A stretch of DNA of 64,000 bases from the NCBI GenBank assembly GCA_035772735.1, contig JASDFA010000010.1, positions 95,004,001-95,068,000 on the forward strand, read 5' to 3'. Shown in pieces: positions 11,530 through 22,355 of this stretch. The notes under the pieces are model-generated. The model was not told the DNA's origin and made no database searches. It saw nothing but the letters and a program-made list of their open reading frames with translations. A program made the position numbers and the translations under genes. Position 1 is the stretch's first letter; each line of letters opens with the position of its first letter. This DNA comes from Datura wrightii. Its lineage: Eukaryota > Streptophyta > Magnoliopsida > Solanales > Solanaceae.

Positions 11530-12480
11530 GGAGAAGGTGTACTTCGATATCAGGGCTATTTGTTTGCTTGGGGTGTTGATGACTTGAGATAGCATATGTT
11601 GAATAAGGCTCATGCTCTTGGTACTCAATCAATTCAGGTACCACCAAGATGTATTGTCCACTACAGCAATTCTATTAGTGCAATGACATGAAAAAGGACA
11701 TAGCAGAGTTTGTGGCTAAGTGTCTGAATTGCCAACAGAAGAAGGTTAAGCATCAGAGACCTTGGGCTATGCTTCAGGATATTAGAAATCCTACTTGGAA
11801 GGGGGAATAGATCAACATGGACTTCATTATAGGCTTTCCTCGTACTCGCCGATAGTATGACTCTATATCGGTGATTGTGGATACATTGACCAATTCAACG
11901 CATTTCTTACTGATCAAAACTATCAATTCAACTAAGGATTATGCAAGATTATATATTCGGGAGTTGGCTTGGTTGCATGAACTTACTTTATTCATCATCT
12001 CAAATAGGGGTACTTAGTTCACCTCTCAGTCTTAGAGATCATTTCAGAAGGGACTTGGTATTTAGGTGAAGCTTAGCACAACTTTTCACCCACAGACAGA
12101 TGGTCAGGTCGAGCGGATCATTCAGACTCTTGAGGACATGTTAAGAGCATGTGTAATCGATTTCAAGGGTAGTTAGGATGATCACTTGCCTCTCACAGAG
12201 TTTTCTTACAATAACTGTTACCACTTTAGCATTAAGATGGCTCCGTTTAAGGCTCTTTATGAGCAGAGATATAGATCGCCTACTGGATGATTTGAGGTAG
12301 GTGAAGCTACCCTGATAGGGACCGATTTTTTTTGTGAGGACATGGAGAAAGTTTAACTTATTAGGGAACGGCTAAAGACAACTTAGAGTCATCAGAAATC
12401 TTTAGTGGATGTTAGACAGAGGAAGCTTGAGTTTGAGGTTTATAATTGGGTGTGTCTGAAGGTGTCTCCCATAAGGAAAG
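11530..12480 (+). pseudogene. T2 integrase, many stops
   Basis: The zinc-binding part (11580-11760, ending near CLNCQQKKVKHQRP) leads to the first catalytic aspartate in NMDFIIGFPRTR at about 11815. The second catalytic aspartate is asparagine (IISNRGT near 11995, where ISDRGT is usual). The glutamate is retained in [19 protein letters not shown] near 12105-12160. Several in-frame stops replace CAG or TGG codons, for instance GT*F, GS*DDH and TG*FEVG. The same second-aspartate change is seen in T1. Confidence 0.82.
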
Positions 12481-12529
12481 TGATGAGGTTTTGAAATAAA
12501 GGGAAGCTTAGTCCCTGTTACATTGGTAT

Positions 12530-12860
12530 TTATTGGATTCTGATGCGATTTCGAAAGGTGGCATATGAGTTGAAGCTACCAGTGGAGTTAGCTTTGGTGC
12601 ATCCAGTTTTATAGTATCTCTATTGAAGAATTGCATTGGTGACCTGGCCTTAGTTGTTCCGGTGGTGAGCATAGGTGTGAAGGATAGCCTTACTTATGAA
12701 GAGGTTATAGTTGAGATTCTTGATCATAAGGTTCAGAGGTTGAGGAACAAGTATGTTGCTTCAGTGAAGATTTTGTGGAGGAATCAACTTGTTAAGGGAA
12801 CTACATGGGAAGCCGAAGTAGATATAATGGCCAGATACCCGCATCCTTTCCCTTTTGGCT
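12530..12860 (+). pseudogene. T2 chromodomain-type C-terminal tail
   Basis: The reading includes KVAYELKLPVELALVHPV, then in the frame at 12623-12862 DSLTYEEVIVEILDHKVQRL, VKILWRNQLVKGTTWEAEVD and ARYPHPFPFG before a stop at 12862. This is the standard end of Tekay/Del-type polyproteins and shows where the stop of T1 should have been. A frameshift near 12610 separates it from integrase. Confidence 0.82.
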
Positions 12861-13101
12861 AAATTCCAGCATGAGGTATCAGTTTCCTCTTTAGTACTCT
12901 ATTCAGTTTCATGTCAAGCTCATGTCTCTAAGGTTTTTTCATGTCCTCGCATTGGTGTATGATTCATGAATTCAATTCAATTATGTACATCAATCAGGAG
13001 TCAATAACTTCATCAGTTTTCAGCTTCAATTTTTCAGTTTTGGAATTTTTGTACTTTACCCAACCTTTCAGTTTGCTTATCCTACATTTGAGGATAAATG
13101 T

Positions 13102-13118
13102 TCCCAAGGGGGAGATAA
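13102..13118 (+). other. T2 polypurine tract
   Basis: The purine-rich AAGGGGGAGATAA after the family phrase GAGGATAAATGTTCCC lies directly before the 3' LTR. The equivalent in C is at 62104-62115 and in D, on the minus strand, at 54541-54553. Confidence 0.85.
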
Positions 13119-15649
13119 TTTAACACCACAAAAGTTCGTAAGACTAGATTCGAGATTTGAAACATGTTCAACATGTAAAGTCTTGAAATTTTATCAGAAT
13201 AACTCATTGTATGAGGCGTGTTGGAGTAACGGGTCATGGGATCAGTCATGATAACATCTGGAATATGTTCTCTTAAACCATGAGACCACATAATGAGTAA
13301 TGGTAGGAATGTACAACTCGTTATTATGAGTCGTTATCCACATCTGTAGAAGAAGGCCCTGGACAACAAGCCATGGTATGACTTGTAGGTTCCTATAACA
13401 GGTCATAGTCAGGAGTCGTTATGTGTCTCTGGGTGTCTAGGCTGGATAGTACGACTTATTGTATGACTCAGCATAGGAGACAATAAGTCATTGTTAGAAC
13501 CTGTAGAAGAGAAGTAGAGAAGTTGGAAGCAGTAGTAACAAATGGGTTCAATGACTCATCGTCATAAGGTACGACCCGTTGTTTGGGTCTATTGGGAAAT
13601 TCCAAGAGTTAGGCTTGAGAATAGTGGTGACGAAGAGAGGAAACCATGAGTCGTTGTTTCATGGTATGAACCCTAAGATCCTAAATCTTTAATGATGTCG
13701 TTTTAAGCCTGAAAGGAGTGTTTTAAGAGGGTTTAACCTATGTCAAGTCATTACGCTCCCATGCATGCAATTAGTGAGAGCCCTTTAGATCAAGCTAGAA
13801 ATCTTCCAATTTCTTCCCCAATTCTCTTGGCCTTTCAAGGATAGTTTTATAATCAGTTTACCCATGTATGTAGCACTATGAATGAGAGTTTCCTTTCACT
13901 CTCATGCCAAAAATTCTTCTCAAAGTTCATGAATTCAATGTTAATCAAGTGTATGGATTTCTAGGGTTTTAATCCAATTTTTTGAAATTCTCTATGATGT
14001 ATTTATGGGTCTAATCCCCTCATGTTATAAAGTCTGTTTTAAGTCTAATAAGCAGATTTTTACACACAAATTGATTATAAATTCATGATTTCAAGTTATT
14101 AGAAATTATGCCCTATTATGCAAATTTTAAAAAATGTCAAGCTTATGATTCATGATTTCAAGTATGATGAGATATCTAGCATGAATATATGTTTATATAT
14201 TTTTCATGTATGAATCTATGATTTTTACTTATGAAGTTTATTCCAAGTATGCATGAATTTATGATTTGGGAAAGCCCACACAAATTAAGTATGTTTTCAT
14301 AATTTAACCAAGGCTAATAAGATCATCTTACCTTATGTTTTGGAATCAGCACTTCCAAGTAGCTTATGATATATTTTGGAGTCAAGAATCCTAATGTTCA
14401 GACTTTAGGCTATGTATAGTTATGATTTCAGCTTTGTTGAAAAACAATGTGAGCACTATGTATGTTTTTTTGAGTAGTGTATAGCACCGAGCAGACTTAG
14501 GGTCAAATATTCAGTGATCTCAGAACTATGCGCCAATGTAGGTATATTTATATTTGGAATATCTCAAGAGAGTTTTCCCCTATCCCCAAGGGGCCTCAGC
14601 TTGATATCGATATCATGGTAGCATCCTTAGGCTGACAAGGTTTTGGACAGCTCTGTCCACTTGATTGTGATAATTGGGACATCACAAAAGCTCTATGTGA
14701 TAGTGTCTGTTATAACATGTCTTCCATTCTTACTCGTGATTTCAGATATTTCTGCTCATGACTTATGATGTTATGTTTTATTGCAGATTTAACCCAATGA
14801 TCAGTTTATGTGTTTTACTTACGATTTCAGCTATGACTGCTCATGTTGTTTATATTTCTAAATATTGGGTCACTATGTTCAGTTATGATAATTAACTTAT
14901 GACTATTTACATCTCAGATATTCAGCATGCAATCCTTACTCTAATGATCTCGTTTTATAACTATGTGTATGATTTCAATTAATATTTTCTAAGCATGTTT
15001 TTACTTACCTAGCATACTCAGTACATTGAAAGTACTTACCACATACTCTATGCTATATCATTTCATGATATAGGTTCAGGTGATCTAGTTTAGTCTTGCC
15101 GATAGCTTGCTCCTATCTTAGTCCAGTTAGCCCTGTTACGTATGATTTCAATTAATATTTTGTAAGCATGTTTTTACTTACCTTGCATACTCAGTACATT
15201 AAAAGTACTAATCACATACTCTATGCTATATTTTTTCATGATATAGGTTCAGGTGATCCAGTTCAGTCCCGCCAATAGCTAGCTCCCATCTTAGTGTAGT
15301 ATGTTCTGCTAAGTGAGTCCTCATCTCCTGTGGACCTTCATTTTGTTATGTTGATCATGTAATTTTTTTTTCATACTTGGAGGTAGTTGGGGGCTTTTCC
15401 CAACATCTCATCAGTTAGTAGAGGCTTTTCAGTCTTAGACTAGTATTTTCAATTTTGAGGTTCAGTGTTGTGACGTATTGTTTGATATACGCTTATGCTA
15501 TCCATAGTTCTGTTTATTCATGTTTAAGTTATTAGTTTTCTCTTAATATATTCTTTCTAGTTTCTATGTTCATGCCATGGGCCGACTTGGAGCCATTCGT
15601 GGTTCTAGGTCCAGTGTTTCGATCTGGGTTCCTAGCTCGGGTCGTGACA
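13119..15649 (+). repeat. T2 3' LTR
   Basis: It starts with a decayed TTTAACACC, where D has TGTTATACC, and ends with GGGTCGTGACA at 15649. At about 2.53 kb it is longer than the T1 LTR because of a 173-bp tandem duplication (14971 onward). Palindromic-motif copies lie at 13310-13660, including TGAGTCGT and ACGACCCGT forms. The hairpin AGTACATTGAAAGTACT lies at 15020-15036 and again in the duplicate. No coding sequence is present. Confidence 0.85.
14971..15297 (+). repeat. 173-bp tandem duplication in the T2 LTR
   Basis: The unit starting at GATTTCAATTAATATTTT (14971) recurs at 15144 with about 90% identity by eye. It includes the conserved AGTAC hairpin and the stretch TTTCATGATATAGGTTCAGG. 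Only one copy is found in the LTR of T1. Confidence 0.88.
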
Positions 15650-17040
15650 CGTTATAAGCTATTCATGAAGTAGGAAACTTATAACTTTAGTTACAGGATG
15701 ATGTTGTTTTTGGAAAAGATTTAAATTTGCATCGTACTATCATGAACTACTCAATTTATTCTTCGTTATTTACTTATTTATTTTTTACTATAACATACAA
15801 TTAATTGTTATACTTAAATTGGAGCTCCGTTAATTATCAAGGCTAAAAATAAGACTTTTTCCTAGTGATGCGAGTATGGTTAGACCTAAGATAACAAAGG
15901 GAAAAGTTAATCAATTTTGCAAAATTTAAGAGCAATTTGCTCCTAGTCCCCTATTTTCCTGAACTTATTAATTAGTAGTGAAATTGTCACAAAAGTCATG
16001 ATTTCCCAATTGAAAAATGTAATAAGCGAAATTTCTATAGGTATGGGAAAAATTCAAATTAATCGTATTAATCATCAAGAGAATGACCTTGCAACTAACA
16101 TATCACAAGATAAAAACGGTCACTCCATAAGAAATTAAAGTAAAATATAGGTGGACTGCCAATATTACACAATGAGTAATCTATAATCTTCAATAAATCA
16201 CCCCTTCAAGCTTCACAAGCAATGTTAGAAGTATAAGAACTTATTATTATTAAAGTTTCAGAATGAGCAGAGGTTGTTGTTGGGTTTGTACAACACAGTG
16301 GCAACGAAAGAGATCTAGCAGTAACGCTGAAAAATGGTGACAGTGCGCAATAAATAATTATATTACATGAATTAAACATGAACATATGAGATCCAACGTA
16401 TATTTTATGAGTATTTATTTAGTTAGTATACTCCTAATTATAAAAACACTATATGAAAAGTGAAAGACTAAAATTTGGCGAAAGACTTGCTAGTTATTGA
16501 TTGATTAATGATATTCTTCTGTGTGGCCCAGATTACCATCTGTTGCTTAAATAGGTGTATTGTACAAAAACCAAAATTTTAAACTTATAAATAGGTTTTG
16601 CAGGCAATCGAGGTGTGGGGGTTAGTTTGGTCACACATCGACTAATTTCATGGTCTATTTGCTTCCTCTAACCAATACATGTATATGGTACCTCTGTCCA
16701 TGAAAGTTTTGATATAAGAAAAGAAATCATATTGTTTTTCCTTTATAAGAATTTGAACCTTAGACTGCATAACCCTTATACTTTATTGACCACATATAAT
16801 ATCCATCACATATCATTAAAATAACAACAATAACATATATAGATGAATAATGAGAACGAAGTTCATAACTATGAAATGCTATTAAAAGACAAGATGAAAA
16901 AATAAAAAGTGTTGTATTCTTAATGAACTTTATAAGCTTGCCCATCATTCTCTTCTCCATCAATGTTATAATTACAAGCAATTTCATTTTGATTGAGTTT
17001 TTTCTTTCTTTCATTAAGGTTGGTCCTCTTAACGACAAAT
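15650..17040. repeat. Segmental duplicate, copy 1
   Basis: This AT-rich segment matches 19836-21216 in the same orientation. Shared landmarks are TTGGAGCTCCGTTAATTATCAAGG (TTTGAGCTCCGTTGATGGTCAAGA in copy 2), GTTGTTGGGTTTGTACAACACA and AAAGAGATCTAGC. The match begins right at the end of the T2 LTR, so the left part of the original copy was probably cut by the T2 insertion. The right part runs into the left arm of the MADS-like inverted repeat. There is no primer site, polypurine tract or TG/CA terminus, so these are not LTRs. Confidence 0.8.
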
Positions 17041-17427
17041 AACTTTAACACACCATTAATTTCTCTAACTTCATGTTTATCGAAACATTTTTCTCCTCAA
17101 TAATTTGGTTGAAGAGGTTGTCCATTTCCTTCTCCTTAACCAATTTCTCTATTTTGTTAATATAATTTCTTGGGCATTTTCTGTTAATTTAAGGTAGTTC
17201 TCATGCTTGACCAACTTTTTTAGCGTTTTGTTCTCAGAAAAAGCTATATAGTCTTTTACTATATCTTTAGCCTAGGATAGAGATGACAATAGAATTATTT
17301 ACTCCTACAGTAAAAACAATTAAACCAATTTCTATATCACATAGAATGTACATCTCTTTTACTTGCTTATATAGTGATTCTAATGTCTTATCTAGAATAA
17401 AACTTCTTGTTATTAGATCGAGATTCC
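16962..17427 (-). pseudogene. MADS-box-like pseudogene, left arm of the inverted repeat
   Basis: Read on the minus strand this arm gives LYKQVKEMYILCDIEIGLIV, which resembles the second half of a MADS domain (KKAKELSILCDVEVGLIIFS in type I proteins). After a frameshift it has stretches like LVKEKEMDNLFNQII and LRGPTLMKERK that match the right arm. The MADS domain N-terminus (the KR-rich DNA-binding start) is not recognisable. The arm is the mirror image of 17528-17979. Several stops and at least one frameshift make it non-coding. Calling it type I (M-gamma, AGL80-like) rests on the downstream pattern and is less certain. Confidence 0.5.
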
Positions 17428-17468
17428 TAGTAGTCGTAAGCCATTTTCTTCTTGTTCTTCTTCTTGTT

Positions 17469-17505
17469 TTTCTTCTTCTTCTTCTTCTTCTTCTTCTTCT
17501 TCTTT
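17469..17505. repeat. (TTC)n microsatellite in the inverted-repeat spacer
   Basis: About twelve TTC units. The reverse strand gives a poly-glutamate run in an ORF that should not be taken as a gene. Confidence 0.95.
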
Positions 17506-17527
17506 GACCCTAATATAAATATAAAAG

Positions 17528-17979
17528 GGGAATCTCGATCTAACAATAAAAGGTTTTATTATAGATAAGTCATTAGAATCACTATATAAGAAAGCAAAAG
17601 AGATATCTATTCTATGTGATATCAAAATTGATTTAATTATTTTTACACTAGGAGTAACAATGCTTTTGGCATCTCTATCCTAGGCTAAAGATATAGTAAA
17701 TGATTATTTATCTTTTCCTGAGAATGAATGGCTAAAAAAGTCATTTAAGAATGAGAACTACCTTTAATTAATAGTTAATGCCCATGAAAATTATGTTAAC
17801 ATAATAGAGAAAGTAGTAAAGGAGACGAAAATGGAGAACCTCTTCAACCAAATTGTTGAGGCAGAAAAACGATTCGATAAACATGATATTAGAGAAATTA
17901 ATGGTTTGTTAAAGTTATCTATCGTTAAGAGGACCAACCTTAACTCAATGAAAATGAAATTGCTTCTAGTTACAACATT
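17528..17979 (+). pseudogene. MADS-box-like pseudogene, right arm of the inverted repeat
   Basis: One frame runs for about 150 codons with only two stops (TAG at 17681, TAA at 17765). It starts near SLESLYKKAKEISILCDIKI and DLIIFTLG, the core and beta-strand part of a MADS domain, then has YLSFPENEWLKKSFKNENYL. It ends with MENLFNQIVEAEKRFD and EINGLLKLSIVKR, an arrangement like the region after the MADS domain in plant type I M-gamma (AGL80-like) proteins. Such proteins are nuclear transcription factors, mostly of gametophyte and endosperm. The basic N-terminus is missing at the (TTC)n spacer. The TAG at 17681 has the same surrounding bases in the left arm, so the parent may already have been broken when duplicated. 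Confidence 0.55.
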
Positions 17980-17984
17980 TCAAA

Positions 17985-17985
<1 letters not shown>

Positions 17986-18034
<49 letters not shown>
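17986..18034. repeat. (GA)n microsatellite
   Basis: More than twenty GA units directly outside the right arm of the inverted repeat. Confidence 0.95.
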
Positions 18035-18038
<4 letters not shown>

Positions 18039-18059
18039 TGGATAATATGACCATTTAAT

Positions 18060-19835
18060 TAAATAATTGAATGTTTATTCACATAATTTGGCAATTTTAG
18101 GAATAAAATAATTTCACAATCTTGTTTAAAGGTATTTATTTATTACTTTCCTAAATAGATGTAGTTAAAATCCTAAAAGTCAATCTTGATGTTTGAGATT
18201 ATATAATTATATTTTCATAATAATAATATTCTGAGCTGGCAAATGCAATGATCAACATTCTATAAAACATCTTGGGCGTAATAAATTAGAAACATACTCT
18301 AATTAATTTGTCATCGAAAGATATATAATAGTTTACTACAGTGAAAAAAAGAAAAACTAAATATATCTTTTTTTGTTTCATTTTATCAATGCATTAATGA
18401 TTTTCCTATTCAGGTACATTTGAAGTAATGATCTGAGGTTAACATTAACTTAGTTATAGTTCTAGCTTGTTAGACTTCTTAGTAGTTAAATAAAGTCAAA
18501 TATAATATAGATTTTATTATGTGGACTATCAAATATAAACATGATTATGACGTTCTAAATATTTTTATTCCACAGTCCATAAGATTGGATTAACAACAAC
18601 TAGCTTATACACTAAGGGTATTATTTATTTGTGTTATTGCAGAAATTAATGCCTATATAAATTTTGGTCTGAAATAATGTGTTTTGTTAGTATCTTCACA
18701 AAATTATAAATAAACAATGTTGATGCAACATATGGCTAGCAGTATTAAATAGATAATTATTGTATTAACTAATGTGTGAATCTATGTACTATTATATATA
18801 TAAATACACACACACACACACACATATATATATGCAGATAAAATATATAAAAGGAACATGTCCATGAAAATTAATATTTATTTTTACTACAAATATTGGG
18901 AAGCGTGGAAGTAAGCACAGTAAGACCAATCTTTGTCATCAGTATTTAGGGTAGATCGACGATGCTGCCGAGTACATGTGTTTCCCATACTTAGTCTACA
19001 CTTTTTGAACCTTTTCAAGTAGCAAATCGGTCCTTGTTATTTTCTTTTAGGTTAGGATTAGGAGGGACAATTCAAGAATCTCCATTTTTGAGTTTGTTTA
19101 ATTTCATTGAAGTTTAATCTAAAGATTGTGAGCCCTATAGATTGTTACTTGAAAATTTGGAATTTATTGTTGGATTTGGAGTTCAAATCATTGTTAAAAA
19201 CTGGTTTTTAGATTTGGATGGTGAAAATCATATTAGAAGGATAATCATTCATTGTCGAACAAGTTTAAAGAAGTAGTTTGAATTTATTTTTGTGACAAGT
19301 TTATAGTGGAGCTACTTAAACCTAATGAAGATAGTCTAAGCAGGGTTTCTATAATATTTGAATTTATTTTGTGGATATGTGGACTGATTTAGAAAATATA
19401 TTACGACTAAAATAACAAAAAAAGTTCATTAATGTAGCTACAGATGTATATACACTTTTACACGGTATATAGAAGGAGGACAGATAAAGAAATTTGGTTT
19501 GTCTGGATTTGAATAAATAAGAAGTACTAAAGGTTTGAAAATTAATTTCTTATTTCCTTTGGTCATGAGTAATAGTTAACGTCTATGTCACTCATACTGT
19601 CCCTCGACTTAAAAGTATTCAACATGAAGCTCCATTTTCCTAGTAAAAACAAATGTAGTACCAGTAATACAATATGGTAGAGTAGTTAAACTTTGAATTT
19701 TTCATCTTTTAGATGTTTTAGGATAATGTACTTAACGAGATATACATTTGACGGGTTTAAACTTGGGTATTAGCCTAATCTGGAGAGCTCAACCTTTAAC
19801 CTAAATTTCTTATGTTAGTTTGGAAGCATACGCTC
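18060..19835. other. AT-rich stretch without recognisable genes
   Basis: I find no coding pattern or repeat family here apart from a mixed (TA)n(CA)n(TA)n microsatellite at about 18792-18834. The stretch separates the inverted repeat from the second copy of the segmental duplicate. It may be ordinary intergenic DNA. Confidence 0.6.
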
Positions 19836-21216
19836 CTCACATTATAAGTTAGTCATCATGTAGTTGACTTTAACTTTAATTATAGGATGGATTTTTTTTT
19901 TTGAAAAGATCTAAATTTGCATTGTACTATCAAGAATTGCTCAATTTATTACGTTATTCTCTTATTTACTATGACTTAAAATTTTTGTACTTAAGTTTGA
20001 GCTCCGTTGATGGTCAAGACTAAAAATAGGACTATTTTTGAGTGATGTGAGTATGATTAGACCTAAGACAATGGAAGGAAAAATTATTTAAATTTGCAAA
20101 ATATATGCATCAATTTATCTCTTAGTCCTTTATTTTCCTGATCTTGTGAATTAGTGGCCAAATTCCCACAAAATTTTTGTATTTCCTAATTGAAAAAGGT
20201 AATAAGTGAAATTTGTAGATACTTCAGTAGTATTACACATTGAGAATATGTCCTTGCAACTAACATATTATAGGATAATACTGGTAATTCCATAAAAATT
20301 TCAAGTAAACATAGGTGGACTGTCAATTTTATGCAACAAGCATTCTACGATCTTCAAAAAATTACCCCTTTGAGATACACAAGAAATAGTAGAAGTATAA
20401 GGACTTCTGATTGTTAAAGTTTAAGTAGGAGCCCAATTTGTTATTGTTGGGTTTGTACAACACAACAGCATGACAATGATGATTATTGAGAAAGAGATCT
20501 AGCGGTAATACTAAACAATGGTGATAGTGCGTAATAAATGCATATAGTGCATGAGTCAAACAGAAGAGCACGAGATCCAATATATATTTTGTAGGTATTT
20601 TTTCGGTTAGTATACTCATCCTAATTGGAGAAACACTTCATGAAAAGTGATCGACTAAAATTGTAGCAAAAGACTTACTAGTTATTGATTGATTAATACT
20701 ATTCTTTTGAGTGGATGGGGTTACTATCCGTTTCACAAGTAGGTTTACTGTACAAAAGCCAAAATTTTACACATATAAATAGGTTTTTTGGATTGTTAAG
20801 ATGTCGGTGTTAGCTTAAGCGAACCTTGACTGATTTCATGGACTACATGCTTCTGCCAGCTAGTACATCTATATGGTACCTTTGTCCACTGAAGTTTATA
20901 AATATGAGAAGAAATGATAGTGTTTTTTCTCTATAAAAATTTAAAGGTTAGGCCACATGACTCTTATACTTCATTTACTATATATAACTCAATCATTTTA
21001 TGAAATGTTAGAAGGTACGTATAATAAGGTTGATTGGACTTAAATATAATATCCTTCATATATAATTAAAATAAAAACAATAACATATACAAATGAAGAA
21101 TGAAAAAGAAATTATAACTAAGATGTTCTATTAAAGACATGATGAGAAAATAAAAAGTATTACATGCTTAATGAACCTACTAAGCGTGTCCATCATTCTT
21201 TTCTCCGTCATTGTTG
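19836..21216. repeat. Segmental duplicate, copy 2
   Basis: It matches 15650-17040 in the same orientation at roughly 80% identity by eye, including the long shared run around 20440-20920. Its right end stops at about 21216, inside the region that in copy 1 leads into the MADS-like arm (CATCATTCTTTTCTCCGTCA against CATCATTCTCTTCTCCATCA). Copy 2 therefore ends just where the coding-like part would begin. Confidence 0.8.
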
Positions 21217-21614
21217 CAGTGTCGGCCGAATAGCTTTGGCAGAAAGGTCATTTAATTTGGGAGCCCCATTTTTTAGTGATTATTGGATTGATAGATTTTT
21301 TTTTAAAAGTTATATTACTTTACAAATGATAACTTTTTACGTAAAAGGAAGGAACCTATTTAGATAGAAAATAAGATAGATATAGTTTCTTAAAAATAGG
21401 ATTAACAAAAATAAAAAACTTGAAAGTAGGGAATTTCAATATATGGATGATTTGATAAGTAAATGACCAATCACTTTTTATTTTTCCTATAAAAAAACGT
21501 TAGTCCCTTTTTTAAAACTTTTTATATTGCATCATTTTTTATCTCTTTCCCAATTTTCATATTTTATTCTCTCTCTCTATATATATCTATCTCTATCTCT
21601 ATCTATTTATCTAT

Positions 21615-21658
<44 letters not shown>

Positions 21659-21959
21659 ATATATATATATATATATATTCTTCATTTCTTTCTTCCTCTA
21701 TGTTTATGAGTTCCTAATTTAACAACTCAAAAGTTAAGGATTTTGATAATTCCAACTTGAAGAGAGCATAGTTCATGTTTCAAATTTCGGAAAGAATATT
21801 TTGAAGCATTCAAAAAAATATTTTTGAATCAAGTCTTCATATTTCTTGAATCGGCTAATATTATTCTAACTTTATAATATCATTTCTATTCCTTATATTT
21901 GTTTTCATTTTAATTTGATATTGTATAATTGTGTTTACAATATTTATTAGAATTTTAAT
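21217..21959. repeat. AT-rich spacer with a (CTAT)n/(AT)n microsatellite
   Basis: A compound tract of CT, CTAT and AT units occupies about 21570-21680. The rest has no recognisable gene. It forms the upstream side of the ZMYM1-like fragment. The open frame at 21527-21709 is only the microsatellite translated. Confidence 0.85.
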
Positions 21960-22355
21960 ATGTCAACTTGAAAATATGAATTTAATCATTATAAACATAA
22001 AAGATAGAGAAAAATCGATAAATTGATAAAATCTCAAAAAGGAGCTCTTGATAAATTTTTGAAAAATAATATCGAAATTAAATCAAAGAAGGTAAGAGAT
22101 TGTTCTTTAAATGAACAGGCCGCTAACTTAGTTGAGATAGATGATAATATAATCCAAATAGAAGAAGGAAGAAATGAAATTAGCTATAAATTAGTTGTAG
22201 ATTCTCGAGAAAATCAAGAATTTTTAAATCAATCATATAATTGTAATCCTAAAAATATATATGATTCTAGTCAATGGAATATTATTTATACAAAGTTAAG
22301 AAATCTATTAGTAGAAAAGGAATCAGTTAGAATTACTGATATAGATTTTTTTTGA
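21960..22355 (+). pseudogene. ZMYM1/TTF-type hAT transposase-like protein, N-terminal fragment
   Basis: From the ATG at 21960 the frame reads a short lysine-rich start with two stops (after codon 3 and before RKIDKLIKS). It then has SQKGALDKFLKNN and, at the end, IYDSSQWNIIYTKL followed by RNLLVEKESVRITDIDFF. Plant proteins annotated as zinc finger MYM-type protein 1-like (TTF-type zinc finger plus hAT dimerisation domain) start this way: a SQKGALDKF motif, a variable acidic linker, then a YDP-W-N-L...LVEKGP-R block before the TTF zinc finger. Here the sequence ends right before the zinc finger, so only about 110 codons remain. It is probably a relic of a domesticated or mobile hAT-type gene. 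Confidence 0.7.

Larger units (their letters stand above)
9080..15649 (+). mobile_element. T2: Tekay/Del-like chromovirus lacking its 5' half
   Basis: The plus-strand order is end of gag with two CCHC knuckles, protease, RT, RNase H, integrase, chromodomain-type tail, polypurine tract and 3' LTR. The 5' LTR, primer site and most of gag are missing at the junction with G at 9080. The coding part is broken by frameshifts and stops, many of them TAG or TGA where relatives have CAG or TGG. The element belongs to the same family as T1: the LTRs align and the tail motifs match. Confidence 0.88.
16962..17979. repeat. Large inverted repeat, arms about 0.46 kb, spacer about 100 bp
   Basis: Left arm 16962-17427 and right arm 17528-17979 are reverse complements at roughly 80% identity by eye. 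Matching landmarks include GAATCTCGATCTA, CATTAGAATCACTATATAAG, CATCTCTATCCTAGGCTAAA, CAACCTCTTCAACCAAAT and AAGAGGACCAACCTTAA. The spacer holds a (TTC)n tract. A transcript through it could fold into a long imperfect hairpin. Confidence 0.88.

Noticed and set aside
17413..17625. Open frame with a glutamate run
   Set aside because: The run is the (TTC)n microsatellite translated; the rest is the inverted repeat read in the wrong frame.
15650..21216. The 1.4 kb direct repeats as LTRs of one element
   Set aside because: No TG/CA ends, primer site, polypurine tract or gag/pol motifs between them; a segmental duplication fits better.
21527..21709. Open frame of Tyr/Leu/Ser repeats
   Set aside because: Translation of the CTAT/AT microsatellite only.
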